Of a DNA stretch of 64,000 nt, positions 58,901 to 64,000 are shown piece by piece. A program made the translations under genes and the position numbers. The DNA lies in contig NC_092366.1 of NCBI RefSeq assembly GCF_030848805.1, positions 15,690,620-15,754,619 of the forward strand, written 5' to 3'. The stretch is from Temnothorax longispinosus. Taxonomy: Eukaryota; Arthropoda; Insecta; Hymenoptera; Formicidae. Numbering within the stretch: position 1 is the stretch's first letter; each line of letters starts with the position of its first letter. The notes below the pieces were generated by a model. The model searched no databases. It saw only the letters and a list, made by a program, of their open reading frames with translations, and was not told the origin of the DNA.

Positions 58901-61900
58901 GTAACTACTTAACTGGATAAATTGTACACAGAGTGTAATTGCGAGAGGAACGCAATAAATCTATGTTTCATTAAATCGCGTACAATCTGTGCCCGGTCCT
59001 TCGTTCGTTTTTTTGTCGCTAATTATTTGAATACAAAGCACTCGTTAACCACCTGGATGAAGCATAAAACGGTTTCATTGCCGATATTTCAAGGGAAATA
59101 CTTTTATGGCAAATAATTAACGTAAATAATCGTGTACGTTAGCTTGAAAAAGCAACGCAAACACGTATATGACTTCCGCTAATCAATCAACCATTAGTTC
59201 AAGAAATAATTATATTATTACTCATGAAGATAAACTTTCCGCCTTTGAATTAAAAACAACTGAAGAAATTCCTAAATTCGCGAATAAATAGAAAGATTAA
59301 ATATACATAATCGTCTCTTTATCAAAAAGTTAGTCGCAAAGATATGTATTAAAGCTTACAGTGATAATTAAAAACTATCCCTATTAATAGCGCGAAACAT
59401 AGAATCATTCGTATATCATTTGCAGCATTATATAATCTTAGCACTTTCTTGAAAGCGATAGATTTGCATACGAATCTACCTATAAAGTTTACGAATGGGC
59501 CATTAGAAATCAATATCCAAGCGGCTCAGCAAAACACGCTTGTACTCGAGCAACGTTCGATTAGGAAGCTATATCGTTTACCGGTGAAAGCATCATTAAA
59601 TTACGGAGGACCTTAAGTATCCGGCAAGGGAATCAGTTATCACGCAAGCAGGATAGCTAGTAATTTCATTGAAAACCGCACATGCGCTTTTCAACCGGCG
59701 AATGCAAACTGTTTTGGGCACTCGCCAGAAAAACCTGGCCATTGAAATGTTATATGGCCACTCTTCGTCTTTCCTCTGGAATAAAAGCTCGGGCAAAAGT
59801 TATGACTGTGACTTTATTCTTTATATTGAAAAATTAATTCTAAAGCTTTTCTTTCTAAACACCCGAGAGATTTTTGTTTGCCGTGATATAATTCTTACTG
59901 TCTGATATTAATACGTTGCATGCGATTCTTGGAATAAAGTTTCTTCTCGTTTAGCACATATGGCTACGCAGCAAATTTCTGAGATGGATTTTACTTGCAT
60001 AAGTCACATACATAATTATATAATAAAATAATTGCTTAAAAAAGTAGTAGGTATATTCAAATAAATTGACTGATGCATGAAATTCTGAGAATATCCGGAT
60101 GGAATATTAATTATAAGTTTTACAGTTAAGAATTTCGATATTAAGAGCGAAAAGATTAAACAATAGATTGCAGTTACACTCTTCTATGAGAAAAAAAAAT
60201 TAACTGTCTGTAGGTAAATAATAGATTAAAGAATGTATTCTTCAAATACGTTTCACGTACGGTACACGTGCGTGAGCTGTTTCCGTTTTGAGGGATTAAA
60301 ATGCCTCATGCCGCGCAACCACCGCAAGTACCATTGTTATACCCACGAAGCTCAACTGTACGTCGCACGGATGGTTCTTCGGAGGCGGAGGCTGCAAGTG
60401 AACAAGGGGGCACTTAACGCGAAATGTTCCCCTCGCACTTACGTTCTCACGGCAGGCCACATCTTTTTCGCGACCCCAGCTGCGACCTCGTGATACCTGT
60501 TAGACTCGCCCGGTGCACGATGCGGCGCGGCATGGAACAAGAAGACGCGAGCACAACGTAATAAATATATTTCTCTTGATCTTGTTGCAGCATCATATAA
60601 AATTAAGGCACGGAAGGCATCGCCGACAACACGGCGAAAGTTATCTGCCCAGCAGCTTCGTACCGGACACGGATGAGCCCGAGAGAGGCAACTGGGGACC
60701 ATGGTCGACACCCAGTTCCTGTTCGCGCTCCTGCGGTGGCGGAGTCGCCCATCAGACCAGACAATGTCTCGACATAGAGTGAGTTACTGTCATACCTTAC
60801 AAGTTTCTTTTACATTTATCGTCTATCTGCTACCATTCACGTTAGAACGCTCGTCCTGACACATAATTTAAAGAATAATGTCAAATCAGATGTGTTGGAG
60901 AACTTGACACGTGCATAAGAAAAACGAACTTAATATATTTCTCGTGGAATTATCGTAAAAAATGGAAACAATAGCGCTGGATCTTTTGTGAAATGTGAGA
61001 TATTACAAATTGTTAATTTTTTATAACCTTGTGACATTTTCTGGTGAAAAATTTCTCGGCGCAATATTTCATAAAAAATTTCAAGTGAGTATATAAATAT
61101 TCTTTCGCAAGTCTGATTTTATATATAACAATTAATTGTTGTGTTATTTTCATAGTTGCGTTCGCTCAATTTCGCAACAAAGTTAAAAGTTAAAAGGTTG
61201 TTCTTCGTTGAATTTGTTCGAAAGAAGCCATTTTGCCTCGTTGAGTTCCTCGCTTATCCTTAGAATTCGCTACAATGGTATGCTCAATTGGATTGAGATT
61301 GGATTAAAGCGGACACAAACTTGCAAAGAATTTAATCAAGTCTCGATCTGCAATGGATACTCGATGTAATATCGTATAAGCAGCAAATTGAAGAAACTGT
61401 TTTTATCAAAACACTGATAAAAGTGTTATAAATTATATAATTTATATAAATAAAATAATACAGATTTTTGTAGGTATAATGTAAATAATATAAGAGAAAA
61501 TTTCTATTGAAGAAATATCCCTTCAACAAACTTTAACTCTCTTCCTAAAACATTATTGATATACACTCTTTGCACTGTATTTAAACAAAATACTGTTTTC
61601 GTTGGAAAATTCCAATCAGGAATTTTGTTTAAATAAATCGCGATAAAAATCAAATGTAATATGAGAACGTCAACCAAATTTTTTTTTACAGTGCGTCGTA
61701 TGTCAGCCGCGATTAAATTTAGGATAAATCAACGAAACTTTTCTCCTAGCACACGCCAACAGATCTGCCGTAAATCCTCCTTATCTCGAAACTAAGGGAA
61801 GATTAATCGTAGGGCACTTACACGTCTCCCGACGTCACGCTATCTCCGGCAAATTCTCACAATTTCCCATCGCAAAGGCGAAGCGCAATTAAAGTTGGTT

Positions 61901-63874
61901 TCAACGCGCCGTGATTACGTTAGAGTAGGAAATCGGGCGAGTGACCGATCGATGATCGACATTGTGCCAGTGACCAGCTGGGATGGGCTCGTCGCTAATG
62001 ATACAGCCACGGCTCTTAGAAAGCGCGAGAGATATAATCGTAACGTGAAAGCGCGTAATGCGCGCATATAGCATCAACCTCCCCACATTGAATGTATCGT
62101 GTCACAGGTCAGCTGAATGTATCGATTTAATCGCGAAGAAAACGCATCATTTGCACGATGATCGTGGTATGATGTGCTTTCCGTTTCTACAGTTGATACT
62201 TTCGATCGATTAGAAATTGCAAATTAATCATAAATCAATGGAGAAAACGTTATAGTTATATATAATTTGTACCTTTTCTAAGTATTTCGTATTTATATTG
62301 AAAATGATTCGATTTGAAAGTAGCGTTTTCGTAAGTTTCTCATGTACCAAGAGGTACCAATAAATTATGAAACTCCGAAAATGTAACACAATGTGTACAT
62401 AAATCTATTAATAAAACATGACACATAATACTGTACAATGTAGCTACGTAATCTACATAAATCTTGGAATCTCGCTGTAAAAATTTTATCAAGCAAAAAG
62501 AGGTATCTACCTTAGGAGAATAAATTTTTAAATGTTAGACCTTCGTGCGAAATAAGTAAGCAGCACTTACCAGGATACTGCGGGAATTTATTGAAGCAGT
62601 AATCTCTCAATTTTGTTCTGAGGAAACATCACACTCACCTAGAATGTTACCAGCCGTTATTGATTATTTTCCATTTTCTTCCATGCAAATTTTATAATTT
62701 ACTTATTTTTTAACTGAGAGAGATAGAAATATCTGTCTATATCTTATTTTATTTTTTTTTAACAAAGATACTTTTTGGCTGAAGGGATAATTCTCAATAT
62801 TTAGCAAAGAATTTTTCATAATTCATATATTAATCAAATTTGATAGAAAGTAAAAAATCTAAAGTGCATAATTCAAATATAAATTGATGTAGAATGAAGG
62901 ACCCCGCAACGGTCATGGGGGGTTTTGGCTCCCAGTCAAATTTAACAATAATGTAGGATAATTTAGTTCATAAAATGCTGATGAAAAGTGTCTATAGGCA
63001 AAAAGCCCAAAAATGGACAGTTTCCGAGATATAAGTCATTAAAGAGTGGAAAAATGAGAGTTTCAGGTTTCAGCTAATGGCAGTTTGCAACAGGCTGAAT
63101 GCCATGCTTTCACTAAAACATTTACTTCATTGCTGAATGAATTATACTTATGCACAGTATGCGTGTTCAAAACGTTTTTCTCTAAAATGCTTAGTTTTTG
63201 AAAGAAAAGGGGTGGGCGGGTGATCTCAGACACCCGGTATATGTTGCATACATGTCATTCGATGCAATGACATTATATTATGTATGGTTTGATCATTGAC
63301 TTGACTATGTGAACACGCATACTGTGCATAAGTATAATTCATTCAGCAATGAAGTAAATGTTTTAGTGAAAGCATGGCATTCAGCCTGTTGCAAACTGCC
63401 ATTAGCTGAAACCTGAAACTCTCATTTTTCCACTCTTTAATGACTTATATCTCAGAAACTGTCCATTTTTGGGCTTTTTGCCTATAGACACTTTTCATCA
63501 GCATTTTATGAACTAAATTATCCTACATTATTGTTAAATTTGACTGGGAGCCAAAACCCCCCATGACCGTTGCGGGGTCCTTTACAATCAAAACGAATAA
63601 ACATATTAATATATTTGAATAATATAACAGGGAGAAAAGCTGATTAATTAATTACTACAGAATTAAAGTTTATATTTTTAATAAGACGATTTCTTATATA
63701 ATGATAATATTTATCACTTGATAAATAACTATAAACATGAGGAAATACTGATAAGTAATAAAAGTATAAGCCTGTGATACTATCTCGCTTTAATTTATTC
63801 TATAATGTTGCAGTGACAGTGGTCATGACAAGTGTACTGGCGCATCCAGGAGATTCTTCTCGTGCAACATACAA
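1996..63874 (+). CDS. Ppn: Papilin, N-terminal part; spliced CDS from four exons, continues past window
   Basis: The coding segments are 1996-2015, 53729-53789, 60591-60778 and 63814-63874 (330 nt, 110 residues). All junctions are GT-AG and in phase. In order the product has a basic N-terminus and hydrophobic signal peptide (residues 1 to about 25), a His/Arg-rich linker with a furin-like R-H-R-R at 36-39, a GESYLP segment, then a thrombospondin type 1 repeat starting at W62 with W-x-x-W and C-S-R-S-C-G-G-G. Papilins are secreted matrix glycoproteins related to the ADAMTS non-catalytic region; in flies they are basement-membrane components needed in development. From memory of the fly protein, the order signal, R-x-K-R site, YLP, TSR and the C-x-G-x-S-R-R-[FY]-F-S-C-N-x-Q pattern fit papilin better than ADAMTS-like proteins, but no alignment was run. 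Later TSRs, the ADAMTS spacer and the Kunitz and Ig domains would lie downstream. An ADAMTS-like protein is the main alternative. Confidence 0.85.
2192..2219. repeat. Short perfect hairpin in intron 1
   Basis: AACAAAGTAATT at 2192-2203 is followed by its exact reverse complement at 2208-2219, with a 4-base loop. It is AT-rich and probably incidental. Confidence 0.6.
2220..4160. other. AT-rich intron sequence, nothing recognised
   Basis: Non-coding, AT-rich sequence with scattered homopolymer runs. One GC-richer patch at about 3.03-3.25 kb contains a short ATGAATGA-type tandem. No coding, RNA-gene or element signature was seen. Confidence 0.6.
4270..4560 (+). promoter_or_regulatory. GC-rich island with initiator motifs; possible alternative promoter
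   Basis: This is a CpG-rich island in AT-rich surroundings. It has two overlapping TCAGT initiator motifs (4402-4411) and a GC-rich downstream stretch, and a CT microsatellite lies about 140 bases beyond it, much like the exon 1 promoter region. It also contains open frames on both strands (up to 169 codons) without domain content. The island could be an alternative first exon or enhancer of papilin; this is inferred from resemblance only. Confidence 0.25.
4701..4742 (+). repeat. (CT)n microsatellite
   Basis: About 42 bases of CTCTCT with occasional TT, GT and TA interruptions lie just downstream of the GC-rich island. On the minus strand the tract is GAGAGA. Confidence 0.85.
4743..8680. other. 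AT-rich intron sequence, nothing recognised
   Basis: The block is non-coding. Slightly GC-richer patches at about 5.28-5.50, 6.42-6.80 and 6.95-7.05 kb carry only short open frames on both strands. No RNA gene, transposon ends or coding domains were recognised. Confidence 0.6.
8683..9720. other. GC-rich, purine-biased island with an A-run, no recognised gene
   Basis: About 1 kb is enriched in G+C and CpG. It includes a purine-rich section (about 8760-9080) and a run of A at about 9113-9128. Open frames of 60-130 codons occur on both strands, as expected from high GC content, and none shows a known domain. The A-run could be the tail of an old retroposed sequence, but I see no matching head. 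Confidence 0.4.
9721..10379. other. AT-rich spacer in intron 1, nothing recognised
   Basis: AT-rich sequence between two GC-rich islands, without coding or RNA signatures. Confidence 0.6.
10380..11190 (+). promoter_or_regulatory. GC/CT-rich island resembling the exon 1 promoter; possible alternative promoter
   Basis: This island is CpG-rich, contains a pyrimidine tract (10636-10735) and has a TCAGTG initiator-like motif at 10627-10632. Near its end is a donor-like CAC|GTGAGC (about 11162). The layout parallels the 1541-2015 region. A 269-codon plus-strand open frame covers it, but that frame is Ser/Leu/Arg-rich low complexity produced by CT repeats and has no domain. An alternative non-coding first exon of papilin or an enhancer is possible. 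Confidence 0.25.
10636..10735 (+). repeat. Pyrimidine-rich (CT)n tract
   Basis: About 100 bases of imperfect CTCTCT, with TCACTCTC interruptions, inside the GC-rich island. Confidence 0.8.
11191..22560. other. Intron 1 block, AT-rich with small GC-richer patches, nothing recognised
   Basis: Patches with more CpG occur at about 11.6-11.9, 12.3-12.8, 13.35-13.65, 13.95-14.35, 16.8-17.0, 17.35-17.50 and 20.5-20.7 kb. Open frames there are short, overlap on both strands and show no domains. A TACTTATAA-type triplicate lies at about 11930-11957, TTTTAA-type runs at about 16376-16402, and a TA-rich run at about 16554-16567. The patches are candidate enhancers only by composition. Confidence 0.5.
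13380..13402. repeat. Perfect 9-bp hairpin
   Basis: TCCGAGGAT at 13380-13388 pairs with ATCCTCGGA at 13394-13402 around a 5-base loop. It lies in a GC-richer patch; function unknown. Confidence 0.6.
22561..22593. repeat. (TA)n microsatellite
   Basis: A perfect TA dinucleotide run of 33 bases within AT-rich intron. Confidence 0.95.
22594..24004. other. Intron 1 block, nothing recognised
   Basis: AT-rich to about 23.35 kb, then more GA-rich to 24.0 kb, with a short TATATA run at about 23788-23803 and GTGTGG-type purine/pyrimidine alternation near 23815-23835. No gene recognised. Confidence 0.55.
24005..24049. repeat. CTG/TTG trinucleotide repeat
   Basis: About 15 triplets (CTG then mixed TTG and CTG; CAG/CAA on the minus strand). 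On the minus strand it would encode polyglutamine directly after a Met-Lys, giving a 71-codon frame. That frame has no other coding signature, so it is read as an intronic trinucleotide repeat. Such repeats tend to vary in length. Confidence 0.9.
24050..26930. other. Intron 1 block, nothing recognised
   Basis: A GC-rich patch at about 24.06-24.62 kb contains GCCGCC-type triplets and short open frames on both strands. The rest is AT-rich, with a loose duplication of a TTAATTTAAATTAA unit at about 26818-26865. No domain, RNA gene or element ends were recognised. Confidence 0.5.
27000..28000. other. GC-rich, CpG-rich island in intron 1
   Basis: About 1 kb is conspicuously rich in CG dinucleotides, with CT-rich segments at about 27565-27700. 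Open frames of 60-124 codons overlap in several frames on both strands, as high GC produces, and none shows a domain. Candidate regulatory island by composition. Confidence 0.4.
28001..31678. other. Intron 1 block, nothing recognised
   Basis: AT-rich with GC-richer patches at about 28.55-28.95, 29.17-29.47 and 29.95-30.23 kb. The last patch has about 90-codon open frames on opposite strands, neither recognised. A T-run at 31384-31397 precedes a short Ser/Arg-rich frame of no evident meaning. Confidence 0.5.
31679..31720 (+). repeat. (CT)n microsatellite
   Basis: About 42 bases of CTCTCT with CC and CA interruptions. This is one of several GAGA-type tracts spread along the intron. Confidence 0.85.
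31721..38260. other. Intron 1 block, nothing recognised
   Basis: AT-rich with GC-richer patches at about 33.05-33.40, 33.60-34.00, 34.88-35.15 and 35.80-35.95 kb. A 28-29-base imperfect tandem (TATTAAGAAT-AAATAAT) lies at about 32757-32802. No genes recognised. Confidence 0.5.
33961..33979. repeat. Alternating purine-pyrimidine run (GTGTGCACGCGCGCGCGCG)
   Basis: Nineteen bases of strict purine-pyrimidine alternation, mostly CG steps, which is the kind of sequence able to adopt Z-form DNA under supercoiling. No function is implied. Confidence 0.7.
38265..38322. repeat. Hairpin with about 22-bp stem
   Basis: The stretch 38265-38287 (AAGTGTGCAAGTAGAAACT then TGCA) is complementary to 38301-38322, with one bulged base and a 13-base loop. 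Weaker AT pairing may extend it outward. It could be a tiny foldback element or a transcribed hairpin. The stem is shorter than a typical microRNA precursor. Confidence 0.7.
38420..38728. mobile_element. Foldback (MITE-like) element with 61-base inverted repeats
   Basis: The arm 38420-38480 begins AAACAGAAATCGGTAAC. The arm 38668-38728 is its reverse complement with a few differences (about 57 of 61 by eye). A third copy of the arm's first 18 bases lies inside at 38590-38607 in the left-arm orientation, next to a triplicated AAATTTCAG unit (about 38546-38572). There is no coding capacity. A clear target duplication was not seen. Confidence 0.7.
38972..39048. repeat. Palindromic insertion-like hairpin flanked by TGCAACA direct repeats
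   Basis: TGCAACA occurs at 38972-38978 and again at 39042-39048. Between them is a near-complete palindrome of about 30 pairs with few mismatches and a 3-base centre (TAC, 39009-39011). It includes TGGAAAGTGG paired with CCACTTTCCA and ACGCACGC paired with GCGTGCGT. The structure looks like a small palindromic insertion with a 7-base target duplication, although the repeats could also be the outermost part of a decayed larger unit. Confidence 0.55.
39067..39084. repeat. Perfect 8-bp hairpin (AGCCGAAG/CTTCGGCT)
   Basis: Two 8-base arms lie around a 2-base centre, 20 bases beyond the palindromic insertion and in the same GC-rich patch. Confidence 0.7.
39201..39270 (+). mobile_element. tRNA-derived SINE-like sequence or decayed tRNA-Thr(CGT)-like pseudogene
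   Basis: An A-box-like TGGTCTTGTGG (39208-39218) and a canonical B box GGTTCGAGTCC (39251-39261) are spaced as in a tRNA gene. Between them CGCCAGACTCGTAA resembles the 5' anticodon arm of a tRNA with anticodon CGT (39233-39235). The 3' anticodon stem, the T stem and the acceptor stem no longer pair properly, so it is not a working tRNA. Sequence to about 39.5 kb may be the SINE body, including a CCGCACGAG hairpin. A discrete tail was not found. Confidence 0.55.
39301..39323. repeat. Perfect 9-bp hairpin downstream of tRNA-like sequence
   Basis: CCGCACGAG at 39301-39309 pairs with CTCGTGCGG at 39315-39323 around the loop TGGGG. It may be part of the SINE body. Confidence 0.7.
39530..43946. 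other. Intron 1 block with one GC-richer island
   Basis: Mostly AT-rich and non-coding. An island at about 41.34-41.70 kb contains a short tandem of CCACTACT-[AG]-GTCC (41545-41570). Further GC-richer patches occur at about 42.12-42.60 and 42.98-43.40 kb, the latter purine-rich. Open frames there are short and unrecognised. Confidence 0.5.
43947..43993. repeat. (AC)n microsatellite
   Basis: An AC dinucleotide run of 47 bases with one G interruption. Confidence 0.95.
43994..44830. other. Intron 1 spacer, nothing recognised
   Basis: AT-rich sequence with short unrecognised open frames; no elements or RNA genes seen. Confidence 0.55.
44831..44906. repeat. Two copies of a 26-base motif exactly 50 bases apart
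   Basis: The copy at 44831-44856 begins CGAGAGGTTTACT. The copy at 44881-44906 matches it at 24 of 26 positions. The intervening 24 bases are not repeated. It could be a paired protein-binding site or a partial local duplication. Confidence 0.8.
45429..45513. repeat. AT-rich imperfect palindrome
   Basis: AAAAATAAATTTATAAT on the left mirrors ATTATAAATTTATTTTT on the right, with a TATAATA-rich centre. A similar TATATTATATAATATATT run lies near 45687-45720. Probably cruciform-prone low-complexity DNA. Confidence 0.7.
45514..52794. other. Intron 1 block, nothing recognised
   Basis: AT-rich sequence with GC-richer patches at about 45.75-46.0, 46.68-46.93, 47.33-47.60, 48.0-48.25, 49.5-49.75, 50.22-50.56 and 52.33-52.70 kb. 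A perfect 11-bp hairpin (ATATTTGTACA) lies at 47010-47037, and A- or T-runs occur near 46671-46683 and 48269-48283. Short open frames on both strands show no domains. Confidence 0.5.
52795..53101. mobile_element. Foldback (MITE-like) element with about 114-base inverted arms
   Basis: The left arm 52795-52908 starts ACACAATTGAGAATTT. The right arm 52987-53101 is its reverse complement, apart from a 7-base centre, one indel and a few substitutions. Each arm carries a nested palindrome: GATTATAATC flanks TTACCAC at 52830-52858, and the same pattern recurs at 53039-53067. TTACCAC reads in the same direction in both arms although the arms are inverted. The 78-base middle is AT-rich. There is no coding capacity and target duplications are not evident. 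It lies about 630 bases upstream of exon 2. Confidence 0.8.
53102..53728. other. 3' end of intron 1
   Basis: AT-rich sequence leading into the strong polypyrimidine tract and acceptor of exon 2. A GC-richer patch at about 53.40-53.52 kb holds nothing recognised. Confidence 0.6.
53729..53789 (+). CDS. Ppn: Papilin coding exon 2 (signal-peptide core, residues 7-27)
   Basis: This 61-base exon has a strong acceptor before it (TTTCTTTTCAG) and a consensus donor after it (CAT|GTAAGT). Its first G completes the Arg codon split by intron 1, and 20 codons follow: S-L-G-L-V-I-F-I-I-S-A, then H-V-H-D-S-A-A-K-H. L-G-L-V-I-F-I-I is the hydrophobic h-region, and small residues around D-S-A-A suggest signal-peptidase cleavage near residue 25. 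It leaves in phase 0, matching exon 3, which opens with CAT at 60591. It is far below the usual size for calling an ORF, so it is recognised only from its splice sites, phase and hydrophobic composition. Confidence 0.75.
53826..54116 (-). CDS. Weak candidate nested antisense exon (97 codons), unrecognised
   Basis: On the minus strand an ATG at 54114-54116 opens 97 codons that end exactly before a consensus splice donor (ATATC|GTAAGT, donor at 53820-53825). The frame closes nine codons later if unspliced. The translation is not low-complexity. It has one hydrophobic stretch near residues 17-38 (F-V-I-I-G-Y-V-V-M-V-Y-G-I-F), which could be a membrane segment, followed by a charged region. I do not recognise the protein. 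Open frames of about 100 codons are expected several times by chance in a window this size, and no partner exon was found, so this is a flag and not a gene call. Confidence 0.18.
57616..57641. repeat. Perfect 10-bp hairpin in intron 2
   Basis: GACTATTGGA at 57616-57625 pairs with TCCAATAGTC at 57632-57641 around a 6-base loop. Isolated; function unknown. Confidence 0.65.
60591..60778 (+). CDS. Ppn: Papilin coding exon 3 (basic linker, furin-like site, start of first TSR)
   Basis: The exon spans 188 bases from acceptor CTTGTTGCAG to donor ATAGA|GTGAGT and encodes residues 28-89 plus two bases of residue 90. It begins with a His/Lys/Arg-rich stretch ending in R-H-R-R (36-39), a furin-type R-x-[KR]-R site. 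Next comes Q-H-G-E-S-Y-L-P, an acidic D-T-D-E-P-E segment, and the first thrombospondin type 1 repeat from W62. W62-G-P-W65 is a C-mannosylation-type W-x-x-W, and C71-S-R-S-C75-G-G-G fits the O-fucosylation motif C-x-x-[ST]-C-G. C86 follows. The open frame extends upstream into the intron to an ATG at 60513, but those codons precede the acceptor and are not coding. Confidence 0.93.
60779..63813 (+). other. Papilin intron 3 (3.0 kb, phase 2) with a foldback element
   Basis: It runs from donor GTGAGT to acceptor AATGTTGCAG. It is AT-rich, with a GC-richer patch at about 61.75-62.10 kb, and carries the 686-base inverted-repeat element at 62897-63582, about 230 bases before exon 4. I see nothing else recognisable in it. 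Confidence 0.85.
62897..63582. mobile_element. Long-arm foldback (MITE-like) element, 272-base near-perfect inverted repeats
   Basis: The left arm 62897-63168 begins AAGGACCCCGCAACGG and the right arm 63311-63582 ends CCGTTGCGGGGTCCTT. By eye the arms match at all but one of 272 positions. The 142-base spacer is unique, with a small internal palindrome (ATGTCATT/AATGACAT). It encodes no protein and fits a non-autonomous foldback transposon. The immediate flanks (TAGAATG and TACAATC) are only loosely similar, so a target duplication is unproven. Near-identity of the arms suggests a recent insertion or ongoing arm homogenisation. Confidence 0.85.
63814..63874 (+). CDS. Ppn: Papilin coding exon 4 (rest of first TSR, residues 90-110)
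   Basis: This 61-base exon lies between ATGTTGCAG and donor CAA|GTGAGT. Its first T completes GA|T (Asp90). It then reads D-S-G-H-D-K-C97-T-G-A-S-R-R-F-F-S-C107-N-I-Q110. The pattern C-x-G-x-S-R-R-[FY]-F-S-C-N-x-Q continues the thrombospondin repeat and is what leads me to papilin. The repeat's final Cys-Pro is expected at the start of the next exon. It ends in phase 0, and the sequence after it is intron 4 up to the window end. Confidence 0.9.
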
Positions 63875-64000
63875 GTGAGTACGGGAAATTAATAATAACG
63901 ACTTATAATTATCTTATTCCCGATAAACTCACCCACTGGACATGTGACTGATTGCATCGTCTTCCGCGATGTGATAATATCGGCCGGAAATTACAAAAAG
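63875..64000 (+). other. Start of papilin intron 4, runs off the window
   Basis: It begins with donor GTGAGT directly after exon 4. The remaining bases show no further exon; the rest of the gene lies beyond the window. Confidence 0.8.

Larger units (their letters stand above)
53790..60590 (+). other. Papilin intron 2 (6.8 kb, phase 0)
   Basis: It runs from donor GTAAGT to acceptor CTTGTTGCAG and is mostly AT-rich. It contains AT-rich low-complexity stretches (about 55.85-55.95 and 56.20-56.32 kb), a 10-bp perfect hairpin at 57616-57641 and an antisense open frame at 53826-54116. A GC-richer patch at 60.23-60.55 kb lies just before exon 3. No second gene is recognised. Confidence 0.75.

Noticed and set aside
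60513..60590. Upstream ATG (60513) as the start of the thrombospondin-repeat protein
   Set aside because: The codons before 60591 precede a good acceptor and encode no signal peptide. Exons 1 and 2 supply an in-phase signal peptide instead.
1..64000. Prokaryotic-type systems (CRISPR arrays, operons, phage or defence islands)
   Set aside because: There are no regular spaced repeats, no operon-like dense coding and no ribosome-binding-site spacing. The DNA is intron-bearing eukaryotic sequence.

Overview
The window is eukaryotic, almost certainly insect. It is AT-rich DNA broken by islands rich in G+C and CpG. It carries consensus GT-AG introns, a CAAC-ATG translation start, simple-sequence tracts and short foldback transposons. 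Its one recognisable gene is the 5' part of an insect papilin, a secreted extracellular-matrix glycoprotein. Frequent CpG in the GC-rich patches and a very long first intron would suit a hymenopteran such as an ant, but that is inference.

Layout: 1-1540 is upstream sequence with no recognisable gene. 1541-1730 is a pyrimidine tract (GAGA-type on the minus strand), followed by an arthropod-style initiator near 1822 and a 5' UTR without upstream ATGs. Coding exon 1 (1996-2015) gives only the first six codons and two bases. Intron 1 (2016-53728) is about 51.7 kb. Exon 2 (53729-53789) completes the signal peptide, intron 2 is 6.8 kb, and exon 3 (60591-60778) encodes a basic linker with a furin-like site and most of the first thrombospondin type 1 repeat. 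Intron 3 is 3.0 kb, exon 4 (63814-63874) continues the repeat, and intron 4 runs off the window. The four exons join in phase to give 110 N-terminal residues; most of the protein lies beyond base 64000.

The introns hold no second gene that I can recognise. They contain GC-rich islands (about 4.2-4.6, 8.7-9.7, 10.4-11.2, 27.0-28.0 and 41.3-41.7 kb), some of them promoter-like, several microsatellites and a decayed tRNA-derived SINE-like sequence (39201-39270). They also hold three foldback elements: 38420-38728, 52795-53101, and 62897-63582 with near-identical 272-base arms. A compact palindrome between 7-base direct repeats lies at 38972-39048. One antisense open frame beside exon 2 (53826-54116), ending at a consensus donor, is a weak candidate nested exon.

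I found no previously undescribed multi-gene system. The points most worth checking are the isolation of the translation start 52 kb from the rest of the gene, the furin-like site before the first thrombospondin repeat, the possible alternative promoters in intron 1, and the foldback elements.
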